NCBI GenBank assembly: GCA_030427255.1
Contig: JAUHWY010000016.1
Span: 1 to 64,000 of the forward strand
Direction of reading: 5' to 3'
Origin: Bacteroidia bacterium
Lineage (GTDB): Bacteria > Bacteroidota > Bacteroidia > CAIKAF01
Length of the DNA: 64,000 nt
This document shows positions 1-7,693 of the stretch, piece by piece; positions within the stretch are counted from its first letter, which is position 1; the number at the start of each line of letters is the position of its first letter. The position numbers and the translations under genes are program-made. The notes under the pieces are model-generated. The model was not told the origin of the DNA. It saw only the letters and a program-made list of their open reading frames with translations, and made no database searches.

Positions 1-426
1 GCCTCCACTTCCACTCACCACGGCCTGATCCACATAATCCTTATTCACCGCATCGTTGGGGTTCACCGGCGGAGCTAAGTTTACAATACTGAAATTGCCC
101 ATGTCCAAGTCGGTATTGGCAGGATTGGGCAGCATCAGTGCCCAAGTGGGGTTTTGCGGCGTTCCGGCATTGTAATAAAAACCTGCCGGAGCTAAGTTCT
201 GCCCGGTATTGAAGACCATTAATCCGGTAGCGGGATTGCTCACGGTTTGTCCGTCCGTGGCGTTTTGCAAATCCACCCTGGGCACCAACACGCCTTTGTC
301 GGTGGCCTCGGCATCCAGAACTGCCGAGGGATCCGGACTGCCGGGGGTAGATGAAATTTTTACGCCCTGAGCCAAGGCGGTAGAAACACCTAGGGTAGAA
401 ATTAAAACGAAAGAAAACACATTCAT
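1..426 (-). CDS. Secreted protein, N-terminal part (runs off window), paralogue of the next gene
   Basis: Open from an ATG at 426 to the window edge (142 codons), so the C-terminus is missing. It starts with a hydrophobic signal peptide ending near Leu-Ala-Gln. The body (GVKISSTPGSPDPSAVLDAE, then KGVLVPR and NDAVNKDYVDQ) is the module seen at the N-terminus of many Bacteroidota surface proteins and tail-fibre-like proteins. The protein is nearly identical to residues 20-140 of the gene at 602-1339, and the DNA is also very similar, so the pair is a recent tandem duplication. The signal peptides differ. Function unknown; probably exported. The missing C-terminus may carry the same Lcl-like domain as its partner or a different one. 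Confidence 0.85.
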   Translation of the reverse strand, partial: MNVFSFVLISTLGVSTALAQGVKISSTPGSPDPSAVLDAEATDKGVLVPRVDLQNATDGQTVSNPATGLMVFNTGQNLAPAGFYYNAGTPQNPTWALMLPNPANTDLDMGNFSIVNLAPPVNPNDAVNKDYVDQAVVSGSGG

Positions 427-452
427 GGTATAAATTTTAAATTTAAGGTTTA

Positions 453-600
453 GGGGCCCTTTTCCGGCCCTTACTGCAACTCCTCAGCCCCAAGGCAGCC
501 CTTCCGGCAGGCGGTTGTTTTCCGCAAAGCTCCAAAAACCCCCTGCACGGCAGGGCAAGCCTTGGGGCTTCCGGGGTTTCCGTGCGGTCCGGGGGCCGGG
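453..600 (+). repeat. Nested palindromic intergenic element, copy A
   Basis: Lies between two co-directional minus-strand paralogues. The left end reads GGGGCCCTTTTCCGG and the right end CGTGCGGTCCGGGGGCC. Inside, AGCCCCAAGG pairs with CCTTGGGGCT, and a core resembling GCGGTTG-CGCAAAGCT is shared with the copy at 12586-12727 read on the other strand. Belongs to a nine-copy family in this window. Confidence 0.75.
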
Positions 601-601
601 T

Positions 602-1339
602 TCATCGTACACAACGGAAATAGGCACTATTGTAGCCATACTCAGAAACCATATATCCGTCCGATAAACGCATGGCAAGGCTTCGGTTTCCGGAAGTTCC
701 GGAGGCCGTGCGGGTCCAAAGGATGTTGGGAGAGCTGTTCTGACTTATGTTTCCTGCATCGTAACTCAACAGGTACATCAACTCATCCATAGAAGGTAAA
801 AACCAATCGCTGTGCCCACTTTCGGTAAGGTTGGCGCAAGCTCTGGCCGCATTCCCTAAGGTAGTTGAGCTTTGTGATTCATTCGAAAGCATGCTTACGT
901 TGGGCGTACTTCCCCCTCCGCTGCCACTCACCACCGCCTGATCTACATAATCCTTATTCACCGCATCGTTGGGATTCACCGGCGGCGCCAAATTCACAAT
1001 ATTGAAATTGCCCATGTCCAAATCGGTATTGGCAGGATTCGGCAGCATCAGCGCCCAAGTGGGATTTTGCGGCGTTCCGGCATTGTAGTAAAAACCTGCC
1101 GGAGCTAAGCTTTGTCCGGTATTGAACACCATCAAACCCGTGGCCGGGGTGCTTATGGTTTGTCCGTCCGTTGCGTTTTGCAAATTTACCCGCGGCACCA
1201 ATACGCCTTTGTCGGTAGCTTCGGCATCCAGCACTGCTGAGGGATCGGGATTTCCGGGTGTGGAGGAGATTTTAACGCCTTGACCTTGAAGAAGGGGACT
1301 AAAAAAGCCCAAGGCCAGCAACCAAATCGTTTTTTTCAT
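602..1339 (-). CDS. Secreted protein with C-terminal Lcl/DUF1566-like domain
   Basis: 245 aa with a signal peptide (MKKTIWLLALGFFSPLLQGQ). Residues 20-140 form the tail-fibre-like Bacteroidota module shared with the truncated upstream paralogue. Residues 145-245 resemble the DUF1566/Lcl C-terminal domain: an Ala/Cys-rich helix (ARACANL), then DWFLPSMDELMYLL, a central WTRTAS, and a terminal YFRCVR. This domain is a compact C-type-lectin-like fold often found on surface-exposed proteins; its ligand here is unknown. There is no typical T9SS sorting domain. It is preceded by a long non-coding stretch and followed by palindromic element A. Domain call is by motif recognition. Confidence 0.8.
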   Translation of the reverse strand: MKKTIWLLALGFFSPLLQGQGVKISSTPGNPDPSAVLDAEATDKGVLVPRVNLQNATDGQTISTPATGLMVFNTGQSLAPAGFYYNAGTPQNPTWALMLPNPANTDLDMGNFNIVNLAPPVNPNDAVNKDYVDQAVVSGSGGGSTPNVSMLSNESQSSTTLGNAARACANLTESGHSDWFLPSMDELMYLLSYDAGNISQNSSPNILWTRTASGTSGNRSLAMRLSDGYMVSEYGYNSAYFRCVR

Positions 1340-1611
1340 GGGGTATTTTTGACCAAATTACGAAACTCTTTAGGCTAAAGGCGGCTTAAAAACGGCCAAA
1401 TCAAACATCCTTAGGTTAAGCTTTTCTAAACTTTGGGTGGTCTTTTTGATGAGAGAAGGACGCGAATGCGCAAAGGTTTCAGCGCAGTAGGACCAATGCG
1501 TGAAATAGATGGCGCCGTCAAACGCCCCTTTGCGGCTTGGCGACTTTGCGTGAAACCCTTAGCGCGAAATTAGGGCACGCAGAGCCGCGAGATGTTGCGT
1601 CTTTACCTCAT
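1340..1611. other. Non-coding stretch with degenerate CGCAAAG/CTTTGCG motifs
   Basis: No convincing gene. Between about 1455 and 1575 the sequence repeats motifs such as GCGCAAAGG, TTTGCGGC and CTTTGCGTGAAACCC in both orientations, a decayed simple-sequence region that leads into the 7-bp array at 1612. The short reading frames here have no family-like features. Confidence 0.5.
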
Positions 1612-1716
1612 CATTCATCATTCATCATTCATCATTCACCATTCCCCATTCACCATTCACCATTCCCCATTCCCCATTCATCACTCCCCATTCATCATTC
1701 CCCATTCATCATTCCC
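1612..1716 (+). repeat. 7-bp tandem array, CATTCNN x 15
   Basis: Fifteen consecutive 7-base units, mostly CATTCAT, CATTCAC or CATTCCC, with one CACTCCC. The first five positions are almost fixed and only the last two vary. The register is exact over 105 bp. The reading frames through it give Ile-His-His-Ser peptides that have no gene context, so it is treated as a non-coding satellite. Confidence 0.9.
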
Positions 1717-1754
1717 GGGGGAAAAGTGGATCACCAAATTTGTAGCATTTTTCA

Positions 1755-1904
1755 CGGGGCAGGGATGGAGCCGGTAGCCTACCGAAGGGCAGCGCCACAG
1801 GCCTTGGGCAACGGAGGCCTCCGATCCTTCGGGGGACCCCGGATGCCTTAGGCCTGTGTGCACTGCCCAAGGGAGCTAAAGGGGACAGCCCAGTAGCCCC
1901 CCTC
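1755..1904 (-). repeat. Nested palindromic intergenic element, copy F
   Basis: Starts CGGGGCAGGGATGGAG and ends AGCCCCCCTC. Inner arms ACAGGCCTTGGGCA-like on the left and CCTTAGGCCTGTGTGC on the right pair around a core of GGAGGCCTCCGATCC and GGGGGACCCCGG. It shares ends and core with copy G at 41983-42134. Lies just beyond the terminator of the gene at 1988-2848. Confidence 0.75.
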
Positions 1905-1906
1905 AT

Positions 1907-1940
1907 AAAAAAACCCCTATAAAAAAATAGAGGCTTTTTA
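1907..1940 (-). terminator. Bidirectional rho-independent terminator
   Basis: A 13-bp stem (1908-1920 with 1927-1939, two G-T wobbles) encloses a 6-base loop. It has A runs on the left and T runs on the right, so it could work on both strands. It lies about 50 bp downstream of the stop codon of the minus-strand gene at 1988. Confidence 0.75.
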
Positions 1941-1987
1941 GGAATTTTTGAAGAATAGGCTGCCTGTGTCGACAGCCTGAAGGGCTG

Positions 1988-2848
1988 TTATCGAATGGCC
2001 ACCGTGCTGATGACTTCGTAACCCAAGTATTTTTCAAGGATGTCGTGGTAGCGTTTGGTGCTGGTGAATCCGAAGCCGCTTTCGAAGAATTCGTTGATGT
2101 AGCTTAGGATTTCGGCGTCTTTAGGCATAATAAAGCCCAAGTGCTCGTTGCCACGGTTCAAAAAGCGGTGGATTTTAAGGTATCCGCTGCGTGCGTCTTT
2201 GATGTAGCGCCAGTAGGTAATGATGTCTACATAGCCGAAATAATCATCGCCGCGAAGCACTTTGCGAGGGATATTGTTTTGGTCTGAAACGAACTCCACT
2301 TTTAGGTCGGACAAGTATGAGGTGCGCAGAATGTCCATGTATTTGGCATGCACAGAGCCGGCGGTAGAAACACCCCGCAGGCCTTTGAGGTACTTGCGGA
2401 TGTCGGCGGTGTCGTGTACGGTGGGTACGTTTCCGTTGGTTACCAGTACGCTCACGTTGTTGAGGTAAGGTGGAGAGAAATCCAATTCCTTTTTACGACC
2501 TTCGGTAATGGTAACGTTTCCGAATCCAAGGGTAAATGGATCGGCTTCTTTAACGGCGTTGTAAAACTCTTCGAATTCTACATGACCTTTCCAGGTAACT
2601 TGCACCGGAATTCTTTTGGTGCTGCGCATCCATTGGTAGAATTCATTAAAAATTTCGGCTTCCAAGCCGGTAGGCATGGCATTGAGTTCTTCGTTTTGAG
2701 GAGTGGCCAAAGGAGGTCTGGCCAAGTAATGAACGGTGAGTGCCATGGGCTCCATGCGTCCGTCCGCAGGTTTTTGGCTAAGCCGAACTTGAGCACTGAG
2801 CTGTAAGGTGCTGAAAAATAAGACAACCAGTAAAAGGATGCGTTGCAT
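1988..2848 (-). CDS. Periplasmic solute-binding protein family 3-like
   Basis: 286 aa. A signal peptide (about residues 1-19, ending SAQ) is followed by a type-2 periplasmic binding fold of the SBP_bac_3 kind. Visible features are FNEFYQWM, the hinge-region pattern FGNVTITEGRKKELDFSPPY (the classic ITxxRxxxxxFSxPY), then the second-lobe stretch LKGLRGVSTAGSVHAKYM and GYVDIITYWRYI. Such proteins bind amino acids or similar small solutes, or serve as sensor or lytic-transglycosylase lobes. No transport permease or ATPase lies beside it, so it is an orphan. The ligand cannot be told from sequence. A TACTTTTG box lies about 24 bp upstream of the ATG. Confidence 0.8.
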   Translation of the reverse strand: MQRILLLVVLFFSTLQLSAQVRLSQKPADGRMEPMALTVHYLARPPLATPQNEELNAMPTGLEAEIFNEFYQWMRSTKRIPVQVTWKGHVEFEEFYNAVKEADPFTLGFGNVTITEGRKKELDFSPPYLNNVSVLVTNGNVPTVHDTADIRKYLKGLRGVSTAGSVHAKYMDILRTSYLSDLKVEFVSDQNNIPRKVLRGDDYFGYVDIITYWRYIKDARSGYLKIHRFLNRGNEHLGFIMPKDAEILSYINEFFESGFGFTSTKRYHDILEKYLGYEVISTVAIR

Positions 2849-2871
2849 ACCACTTGGGTTTAGGTGTGCTG

Positions 2872-2879
2872 CAAAAGTA
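2872..2879 (-). promoter_or_regulatory. Putative -7 box for the binding-protein gene
   Basis: TACTTTTG on the minus strand fits the Bacteroidota TAnnTTTG box and lies 23 bp before the ATG at 2848. No clear TTG was seen at the -33 position, so support is partial. Confidence 0.45.
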
Positions 2880-2952
2880 CATAAATTTAATTTTTTAAAC
2901 GCCTTAATGATTTTACCTGAAATTAAAACGCAAAGCAGCAGATGTAGAAGGT

Positions 2953-2983
2953 TTGCAGGACTGGCATTTTGGTTGTATTTTTG
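2953..2983 (+). promoter_or_regulatory. Promoter TTG-N20-TATTTTTG
   Basis: TTG at 2953-2955 and TATTTTTG at 2976-2983 are 20 bp apart, matching the Bacteroidota sigma-factor consensus. The start codon of the next gene is at 3000, so the leader would be only about 10 nt. Confidence 0.6.
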
Positions 2984-2999
2984 ATGAAAATATCTTTAG

Positions 3000-3746
3000 A
3001 TGAAATCATTATTTACTCTGTTCTTAGCATTTAGTACCATCTCCTTGCTTAGTGCACAATCGAGTTTTAGTCTGGCCGACAAAGGCGGTAGCAACTACAC
3101 CAACAGTGCGGTGACCAAAAACGGCGATGCTACCATAACCTTTCCGAACGATGAGCCCATCAAATGGCAAGGTTTCTTGACCAACAACAGCGCATCAACC
3201 GTTAGAACTTTGGTGAAGCGTCGCATGATTAATGTGCCTCAGACTTCCGAAAATCAATTTTGCTGGTCTATTCAATGCTATGCGCCGGTAACCAATCAGG
3301 CAACCGATACCGTTGATATTGCAGCCGGAGAGACCGACAGCAGCTTTTATTCTTACTTTTTCCCAGGTGGAACCAACGGTATTTTTACCATACAGTATGT
3401 GTTCTTTGATGCCATGAATACCAGTGATTCCATTTATGTAAATGTTATTTTTAATGTTACTGGTGGAACAGCAAGCATTCAAGAAGTAGGAAGCTCCGCA
3501 GCTCAGTTGAGCCAGCCTTACCCCAACCCTGCACGCAACATTACTCGTGTAGACTACGAAGTAGAGGGAGAGGCCAACTTAGCGCTGTACGATTTAAGCG
3601 GTGCCTTAGTGCGCACTTGGAGCTTGGAATCAGGAAAAGGAACCCTCACCATGGATGTGAAAGGGCTTCGCTCCGGAATGTATTTTTACAGCATCAAAAA
3701 TCAGCAAGGCGTTTTGGCTACCCGCCGCCTATTGGTTAACCCCTGA
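3000..3746 (+). CDS. T9SS type A sorting domain protein
   Basis: 248 aa. Signal peptide (residues 1-19, ending SAQ), then a roughly 150-residue beta-rich domain of unknown function. At the C-terminus is a type A sorting domain (about residues 168-248): QPYPNPARN, the YDLSGALVR strand and GLRSGMYFYSI, ending RRLLVNP. This domain directs export through the type IX system and, in studied species, is removed or swapped for a lipopolysaccharide anchor at the surface. The N-terminal region has no recognisable catalytic motif. It is a single-gene unit with its own promoter, followed by a strong hairpin. Confidence 0.85.
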   Translation: MKSLFTLFLAFSTISLLSAQSSFSLADKGGSNYTNSAVTKNGDATITFPNDEPIKWQGFLTNNSASTVRTLVKRRMINVPQTSENQFCWSIQCYAPVTNQATDTVDIAAGETDSSFYSYFFPGGTNGIFTIQYVFFDAMNTSDSIYVNVIFNVTGGTASIQEVGSSAAQLSQPYPNPARNITRVDYEVEGEANLALYDLSGALVRTWSLESGKGTLTMDVKGLRSGMYFYSIKNQQGVLATRRLLVNP

Positions 3747-3768
3747 TTTTCAAAATAAACTAGAGGCA

Positions 3769-3811
3769 AACCCGCTTGTGCAAAGCCATTTTTACTTTGT
3801 GCAAGCGGGTT
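3769..3811. terminator. 17-bp perfect hairpin after the T9SS cargo gene
   Basis: Arms 3769-3785 and 3795-3811 are perfect complements (AACCCGCTTGTGCAAAG and its mate) with a 9-base loop. No T tract follows on either strand, so it may be a transcript-end stabiliser, a factor-assisted terminator or a protein site rather than a classic intrinsic terminator. Confidence 0.6.
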
Positions 3812-3848
3812 GCTTACAATATGACCCTAAAGCTTGCGTTAACCGACC

Positions 3849-4055
3849 ATGAAACGAATTGTACCGGCTTTGGCCTGTCTTGCTTTTGCATGCGGAAGCC
3901 CTAAATGCATACGCTGTACCGATGTTGAAGGTTATCCTAATGGGGTAATCTGCTCCGACAGCTTCGAGGCTATTCCGGAAGATCCCAAATTCAGTTGGGC
4001 AGAGTTTTCGGACGAAGCGCTGCAAGATGGTTGCACCGAGGCAGAAGGAGACTGA
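3849..4055 (+). CDS. Small lipoprotein, 68 aa
   Basis: Starts MKRIVPALACLAFAC, a short lipoprotein signal with the lipobox cysteine at residue 15. The mature part is about 54 residues, acidic, with four further cysteines (KCIRCTD, VICSD, DGCTE) that could form disulphides or bind metal. No family recognised. The stop lies 26 bp before the start of porW, so the two may be co-transcribed. Support is the lipobox, a plausible ATG and fit between the flanking signals; short length makes it less certain than its neighbours. Confidence 0.55.
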   Translation: MKRIVPALACLAFACGSPKCIRCTDVEGYPNGVICSDSFEAIPEDPKFSWAEFSDEALQDGCTEAEGD

Positions 4056-4065
4056 GGGGTTATGC

Positions 4066-4073
4066 TAACTTTG
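4066..4073 (+). promoter_or_regulatory. Putative -7 box before porW
   Basis: TAACTTTG matches TAnnTTTG and lies 8 bp before the ATG at 4082. There is no TTG at the expected -33 distance. If used, the transcript would have almost no leader. Confidence 0.35.
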
Positions 4074-4081
4074 TGCGGAGA

Positions 4082-6658
4082 ATGAATACGCGTTCCATTA
4101 TAGCATTTGGCCTTTTACTCCTGCTTGGCATGAGCTGGGTGGGATGTTCTACGCGCAAAAACAAACCCTTAAATCGTTTTTGGCACCGACTCAATACCCG
4201 CTACAACGGCTATTTCAACGGCAAAGAAGCCATGAAAGAAGGGGTCTTGGATTTACGCAAAAGCCGCACCGATAATTACGCCGGTATTTTGCCCGTATTC
4301 GATATCGGACATTCCGACGGCTGGTCCGATATCAATGCCAATGCCGAAAGAGCCATTGAAAAGTCCGGGAAAATGATCAAAAAGCACTCCATGCTGATCA
4401 ACGGACAGCAGCACAATAGCTGGATTGACGACTGCTATTTGCTTATGGGCAAGGCCAATTTCTTTAAGAAAGAATTCTTTTTGGCAGCGGGTCAGTTTCG
4501 CTATGTAGCTGTAGAAAGCGAAGACGAACTTACCAAAGAAGAAGCCAAAATATGGCTGCTTAGGGTGTACAATCAAGAAAATGAATTTGCCGAAGCCTCC
4601 GCGGCCATGCGCCAGGTACGCAAAGGCATGCTTACCGAAGAACTAAAGGCCGATTTTCACGCCGCCGAAGCAGAATACTTTATTCTCCAAAAACGGTACG
4701 AAGAAGCGTTAGATGTGTTGGATTTGGCCATAAAAGCCGAAAAGCGAAAAAGGGTGCGGGCTAGATATACCTTCATTAAAGGACAATTATACGACGCGCT
4801 GGAAAGACCCGAAGAAGCGTATCGTGCATTCAACGATTGCCTAGACTTACGTCCGGAATATGCCATGGAGTTTCAAGCCCGCATCCGAATGGCAAAAAAT
4901 GCCGGCAACAACAATGCTGCCGACCTGCGTGCCATGTTTAAAAAGATGCTCCGGGACGACAAAAACATCGAATACCGAGATCAAATTTACTACGCCTTGG
5001 CTTTGCTCGACCTGAGTGAGAATAAGAAAGAGGACGCCATTGAGAACTTGCAGGCATCGATTAAAGAAAGCACCAACAACCAAGTACAGAAAGCCTCCTC
5101 TTTTTTGCTGCTTGCCGAACTTAACTTAGAAGTTCAAGCCTATGAGCCTGCCCAAGCGTATTACGATTCCACGGCAAGCTTGATTTCTAAAGACCACCCG
5201 CGCTACGATGAGATTCTCCGCCTTCGCGATAACCTAACCGAGGTAGTCAATAACATTCGCACGGTGGCTTTGCAAGACTCCTTGCTCCAACTGGGAAGCA
5301 TGTCTGAGAACGACTTGGCCGTTTGGTTAGACAATTATATTTTAGACTTGAGAGAGCAAGACGAAGAAGCCAAGCGCCTTATGGAGCAGCAGGCCCTTCA
5401 AGTTGGAGGCGGAGGAGGCGGTGCCGATGGCGGTCAATGGTATTTTGTAAATGCCCAAGCCAAAAGTTTTGGAGCGCAGGAGTTCCAAAAAGTTTGGGGA
5501 AATCGACCTTTGGAAGACAACTGGAGGAGAAGTGCAGCGCTGAGCAATGGCTTTACCGATGGAGGCGATGGCCAAGACGGAGAAGCCGAAAACCCCAGGT
5601 ATTTACCCGAAACCTACCTCGCCGAAATTCCCACCTCGGATTCGGCACGTAACGCCAGTAAAAACCTGATTTACGATGCCCTCTTTGCGCTTGGGGTGGT
5701 GTATAAAGACAAAATTGAAGACCTACCCCGAAGCAACGAGGCTTTCTTGGAACTGGAACGCAGAACCGATACCAGCAAGCATTTTCCTTTGGCCTTTTAT
5801 TACCTCTATTTAAACTACACCGAACAAAAAGACATCTCAAAGGCCGATTATTACCGTAAACGAATAACCGAGCAATACCCCAATAGTGAGTATGCACGAA
5901 TCCTCAATAATCCCAATTACCTGAACGAAAAAGACAAACAGGCCGATGCTGCCGAACCTCTCTATAACCGAGCTTATGCGGCATTTGTCTCCGAAAACCG
6001 AGCCCAAGCCTACAATTTGGCAGCCACAGGCCTTCGCGATTACCCCAAAAGCACTCTAAGGCACCGCTTTCAACTTTTGGCCGCCCTAACCAAAGACTTC
6101 CCCGACAGCTTGGGGCAAAAAGGCCTCATAGAAGCATTAAAAGCCGTGGTCAACGATAATCCCGAGACCGAGTCTGCCGAAACGGCTACGCGGCTTTTGG
6201 AAAAGCTAGGTGTGGAAGCGCCCAAACCGGCAGGGAAAGACACGGTACAAACTCAGATCGACAGCTTGGCGCCTAAAAAGGAATACCCATTTAAGTATAC
6301 ACCGGAAGTGGAGCATATGGTAGTGGTTATTGTGCAAGACCCCGGCTTTAACCCGGAAGGGCTCAAAGGGGTGTTGAGCAATTTTAATGAAGCTTCCTAC
6401 AAATCAAAACGACTTAGCGTATCCAATACCTTACTTGGAAAAGAAAACCAGCTGCTCAATATCCGAAGGTTTACCAACGCCACCGATGCCATGAATTATA
6501 TTCAGGCCCTACAGAAGCAAAAGGTTTTAGAAAAAGGAATGGAAGAAGGAGGACCAAGCCCCATTCTTGTTCCGGCCTCCATTAACAATCTGGGGCTCTT
6601 GTTCCGCACAAGAGACATAGAGGGCTATGTGGAGTGGGTTCAACAAAATTATAAGTGA
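4082..6658 (+). CDS. porW: Type IX secretion periplasmic lipoprotein PorW/SprE-like
   Basis: 858 aa from the ATG at 4082, chosen because it opens a clean lipoprotein signal (MNTRSIIAFGLLLLLGMSWVGC, lipid cysteine 22); the frame stays open further upstream. Right after the cysteine comes the signature stretch NRFWHRLNTRYNGYFNGKEAM, typical of PorW/SprE, followed by many TPR-like helical repeats (for example FFLAAGQFRYVAVE, YEEALDVLDLAIKAE, ALFALGVVYKDKI). A Gly-rich linker (GGGGGGADGG) lies near residue 450. In studied species PorW/SprE is an outer-membrane lipoprotein needed for T9SS and gliding, linking the PorKN ring to the translocon. It is followed at 3 bp by bactofilin and atpZ, a gene order common in Bacteroidota. 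Confidence 0.85.
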   Translation: MNTRSIIAFGLLLLLGMSWVGCSTRKNKPLNRFWHRLNTRYNGYFNGKEAMKEGVLDLRKSRTDNYAGILPVFDIGHSDGWSDINANAERAIEKSGKMIKKHSMLINGQQHNSWIDDCYLLMGKANFFKKEFFLAAGQFRYVAVESEDELTKEEAKIWLLRVYNQENEFAEASAAMRQVRKGMLTEELKADFHAAEAEYFILQKRYEEALDVLDLAIKAEKRKRVRARYTFIKGQLYDALERPEEAYRAFNDCLDLRPEYAMEFQARIRMAKNAGNNNAADLRAMFKKMLRDDKNIEYRDQIYYALALLDLSENKKEDAIENLQASIKESTNNQVQKASSFLLLAELNLEVQAYEPAQAYYDSTASLISKDHPRYDEILRLRDNLTEVVNNIRTVALQDSLLQLGSMSENDLAVWLDNYILDLREQDEEAKRLMEQQALQVGGGGGGADGGQWYFVNAQAKSFGAQEFQKVWGNRPLEDNWRRSAALSNGFTDGGDGQDGEAENPRYLPETYLAEIPTSDSARNASKNLIYDALFALGVVYKDKIEDLPRSNEAFLELERRTDTSKHFPLAFYYLYLNYTEQKDISKADYYRKRITEQYPNSEYARILNNPNYLNEKDKQADAAEPLYNRAYAAFVSENRAQAYNLAATGLRDYPKSTLRHRFQLLAALTKDFPDSLGQKGLIEALKAVVNDNPETESAETATRLLEKLGVEAPKPAGKDTVQTQIDSLAPKKEYPFKYTPEVEHMVVVIVQDPGFNPEGLKGVLSNFNEASYKSKRLSVSNTLLGKENQLLNIRRFTNATDAMNYIQALQKQKVLEKGMEEGGPSPILVPASINNLGLLFRTRDIEGYVEWVQQNYK

Positions 6659-6661
6659 TTT

Positions 6662-7021
6662 ATGGCGCGTCGAGATAAACATGTGCCCGATACCGGCTCA
6701 CACAACCAAATCAATCCGGGGACCAAAATTGAAGGGAACTTGCATGCTTCTGAGAGCATTCGCCTAGATGGGCAAATGAAAGGAGACCTGCATTGCGACG
6801 GAAAAGTAGTGGTGGGACCCGAAGGAACCGTGCAGGGAAACATACATTGCCAGCAGTTAGATCTCTATGGACAAATAACCGGAGATGTAATTGCCAAAGA
6901 ATTAGTGATGCTCCGCAATTCAGCAAAACTCGAAGGAAGCATTCAAACGCAAGGCCTCTCCATTGAATCCGGTGCCACTTTTGAAGGCTCTTGTACCATG
7001 CAAACAAAGCATGCCTCCTGA
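6662..7021 (+). CDS. Bactofilin family polymer-forming protein
   Basis: 119 aa. A short disordered N-terminal tail (about 15 residues) leads into the right-handed beta-helix of bactofilins, with short repeats such as GTKIEGNLHASESIRLDG, MKGDLHCDGKVVVGPEGTVQGNI, QITGDVIAKELVML and AKLEGSIQTQGLSIESGATFEG. Bactofilins polymerise without nucleotide and scaffold envelope enzymes. The gene starts 3 bp after porW and overlaps the start of atpZ by 11 bp, so the three are surely one transcript. Confidence 0.9.
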   Translation: MARRDKHVPDTGSHNQINPGTKIEGNLHASESIRLDGQMKGDLHCDGKVVVGPEGTVQGNIHCQQLDLYGQITGDVIAKELVMLRNSAKLEGSIQTQGLSIESGATFEGSCTMQTKHAS

Positions 7022-7226
7022 CCCCAACAAAAAACGCAAGAACCGCCATCAGGTTGTTGAATGGTCCGGGCTGGGATTTCAAATGCTGGCCACCATTGCT
7101 ATAGCCACCTGGGGCGGCTCTAAACTTGATGAGGCCAATGATTCCAACTGGATTAGCCCTGCATTGGCTATGCTGGGTGTTTTGCTTGCCATTGGCTTGG
7201 TCCTAAAAAAGGTGCTCAGAAAATAA
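7011..7226 (+). CDS. atpZ: AtpZ/AtpI family membrane protein
   Basis: 71 aa from the ATG at 7011; the frame is open upstream, but this start gives the family's usual length and charged N-terminus (MPPDPNKKRKNRHQVVEW). Two membrane helices follow: SGLGFQMLATIAIATWGG and SPALAMLGVLLAIGLVL. The family acts with AtpI as a magnesium/calcium channel or assembly factor for F-type ATP synthase and normally sits ahead of atpB. It overlaps the bactofilin gene by 11 bp. Notably no ATP synthase subunit gene follows in this window. Confidence 0.8.
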   Translation: MPPDPNKKRKNRHQVVEWSGLGFQMLATIAIATWGGSKLDEANDSNWISPALAMLGVLLAIGLVLKKVLRK

Positions 7227-7272
7227 AGCAAGAAGCGAAGCCCCAAGCAAATTGTATCTTTACCAAAAATTT

Positions 7273-7689
7273 ATGCAGGCTAAATCAAAATATTTCTTGG
7301 GACTCACCCTAATTGCAGTCCTTTTGATTGCCCTCTACTTTGTGGTGCGTAATTTGCTGGGCATAGAGGGAGCGGTAGACAGTAAATTCCTCATTGTTCC
7401 GGCATTTTATTTCATTACCGGCCTTAGCCACAGCCTTTTGGTGCGCAGCATGAGCGGCGACCCGCGCAAGTTCCAAACCAGCTTCATTACGGCCATGGGG
7501 GTTAAGATGCTGGCCTACTTGGCCTTTTTAGGCGCCGTTCATTATTTGACCGCAGGCATCGACCTGGCTTTCGTTACCCTCTTCTTTATTTGCTATTTGG
7601 TGTTCACCGCTTACGAAATGTATGCCTTGCGCTGGTATAGAAAAGCCATGGATAAGGATAAAGCATCCGAAGAAAAGAAACAAGGCTAA
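7273..7689 (+). CDS. Four-helix membrane protein of the ATP-synthase leader region
   Basis: 138 aa from the ATG at 7273 (MQAKSKYFLGLTL). Four hydrophobic segments are visible: FLGLTLIAVLLIALYFVV, FLIVPAFYFITGLSH, MLAYLAFLGAVHYL and LAFVTLFFICYLVFTAYEM. It ends in a lysine-rich tail. In many Bacteroidota an unnamed protein of this type lies between atpZ and atpB and may play the part of AtpI (subunit I). Here the next gene is a thioesterase on the other strand, so the operon is cut off. A TATCTTTA box 10 bp upstream could give it its own transcript. Confidence 0.7.
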   Translation: MQAKSKYFLGLTLIAVLLIALYFVVRNLLGIEGAVDSKFLIVPAFYFITGLSHSLLVRSMSGDPRKFQTSFITAMGVKMLAYLAFLGAVHYLTAGIDLAFVTLFFICYLVFTAYEMYALRWYRKAMDKDKASEEKKQG

Positions 7690-7693
7690 ACCT

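Noticed and set aside
484-792. Short frames on both strands in palindrome A
   Set aside because: GC-rich palindrome gives chance frames; nothing resembles a protein family.
1537-1863. Frames through the CATTCNN array and palindrome F
   Set aside because: Peptides are simple Ile-His-His-Ser repeats with no signal or family features; the region is a satellite plus a palindromic element.
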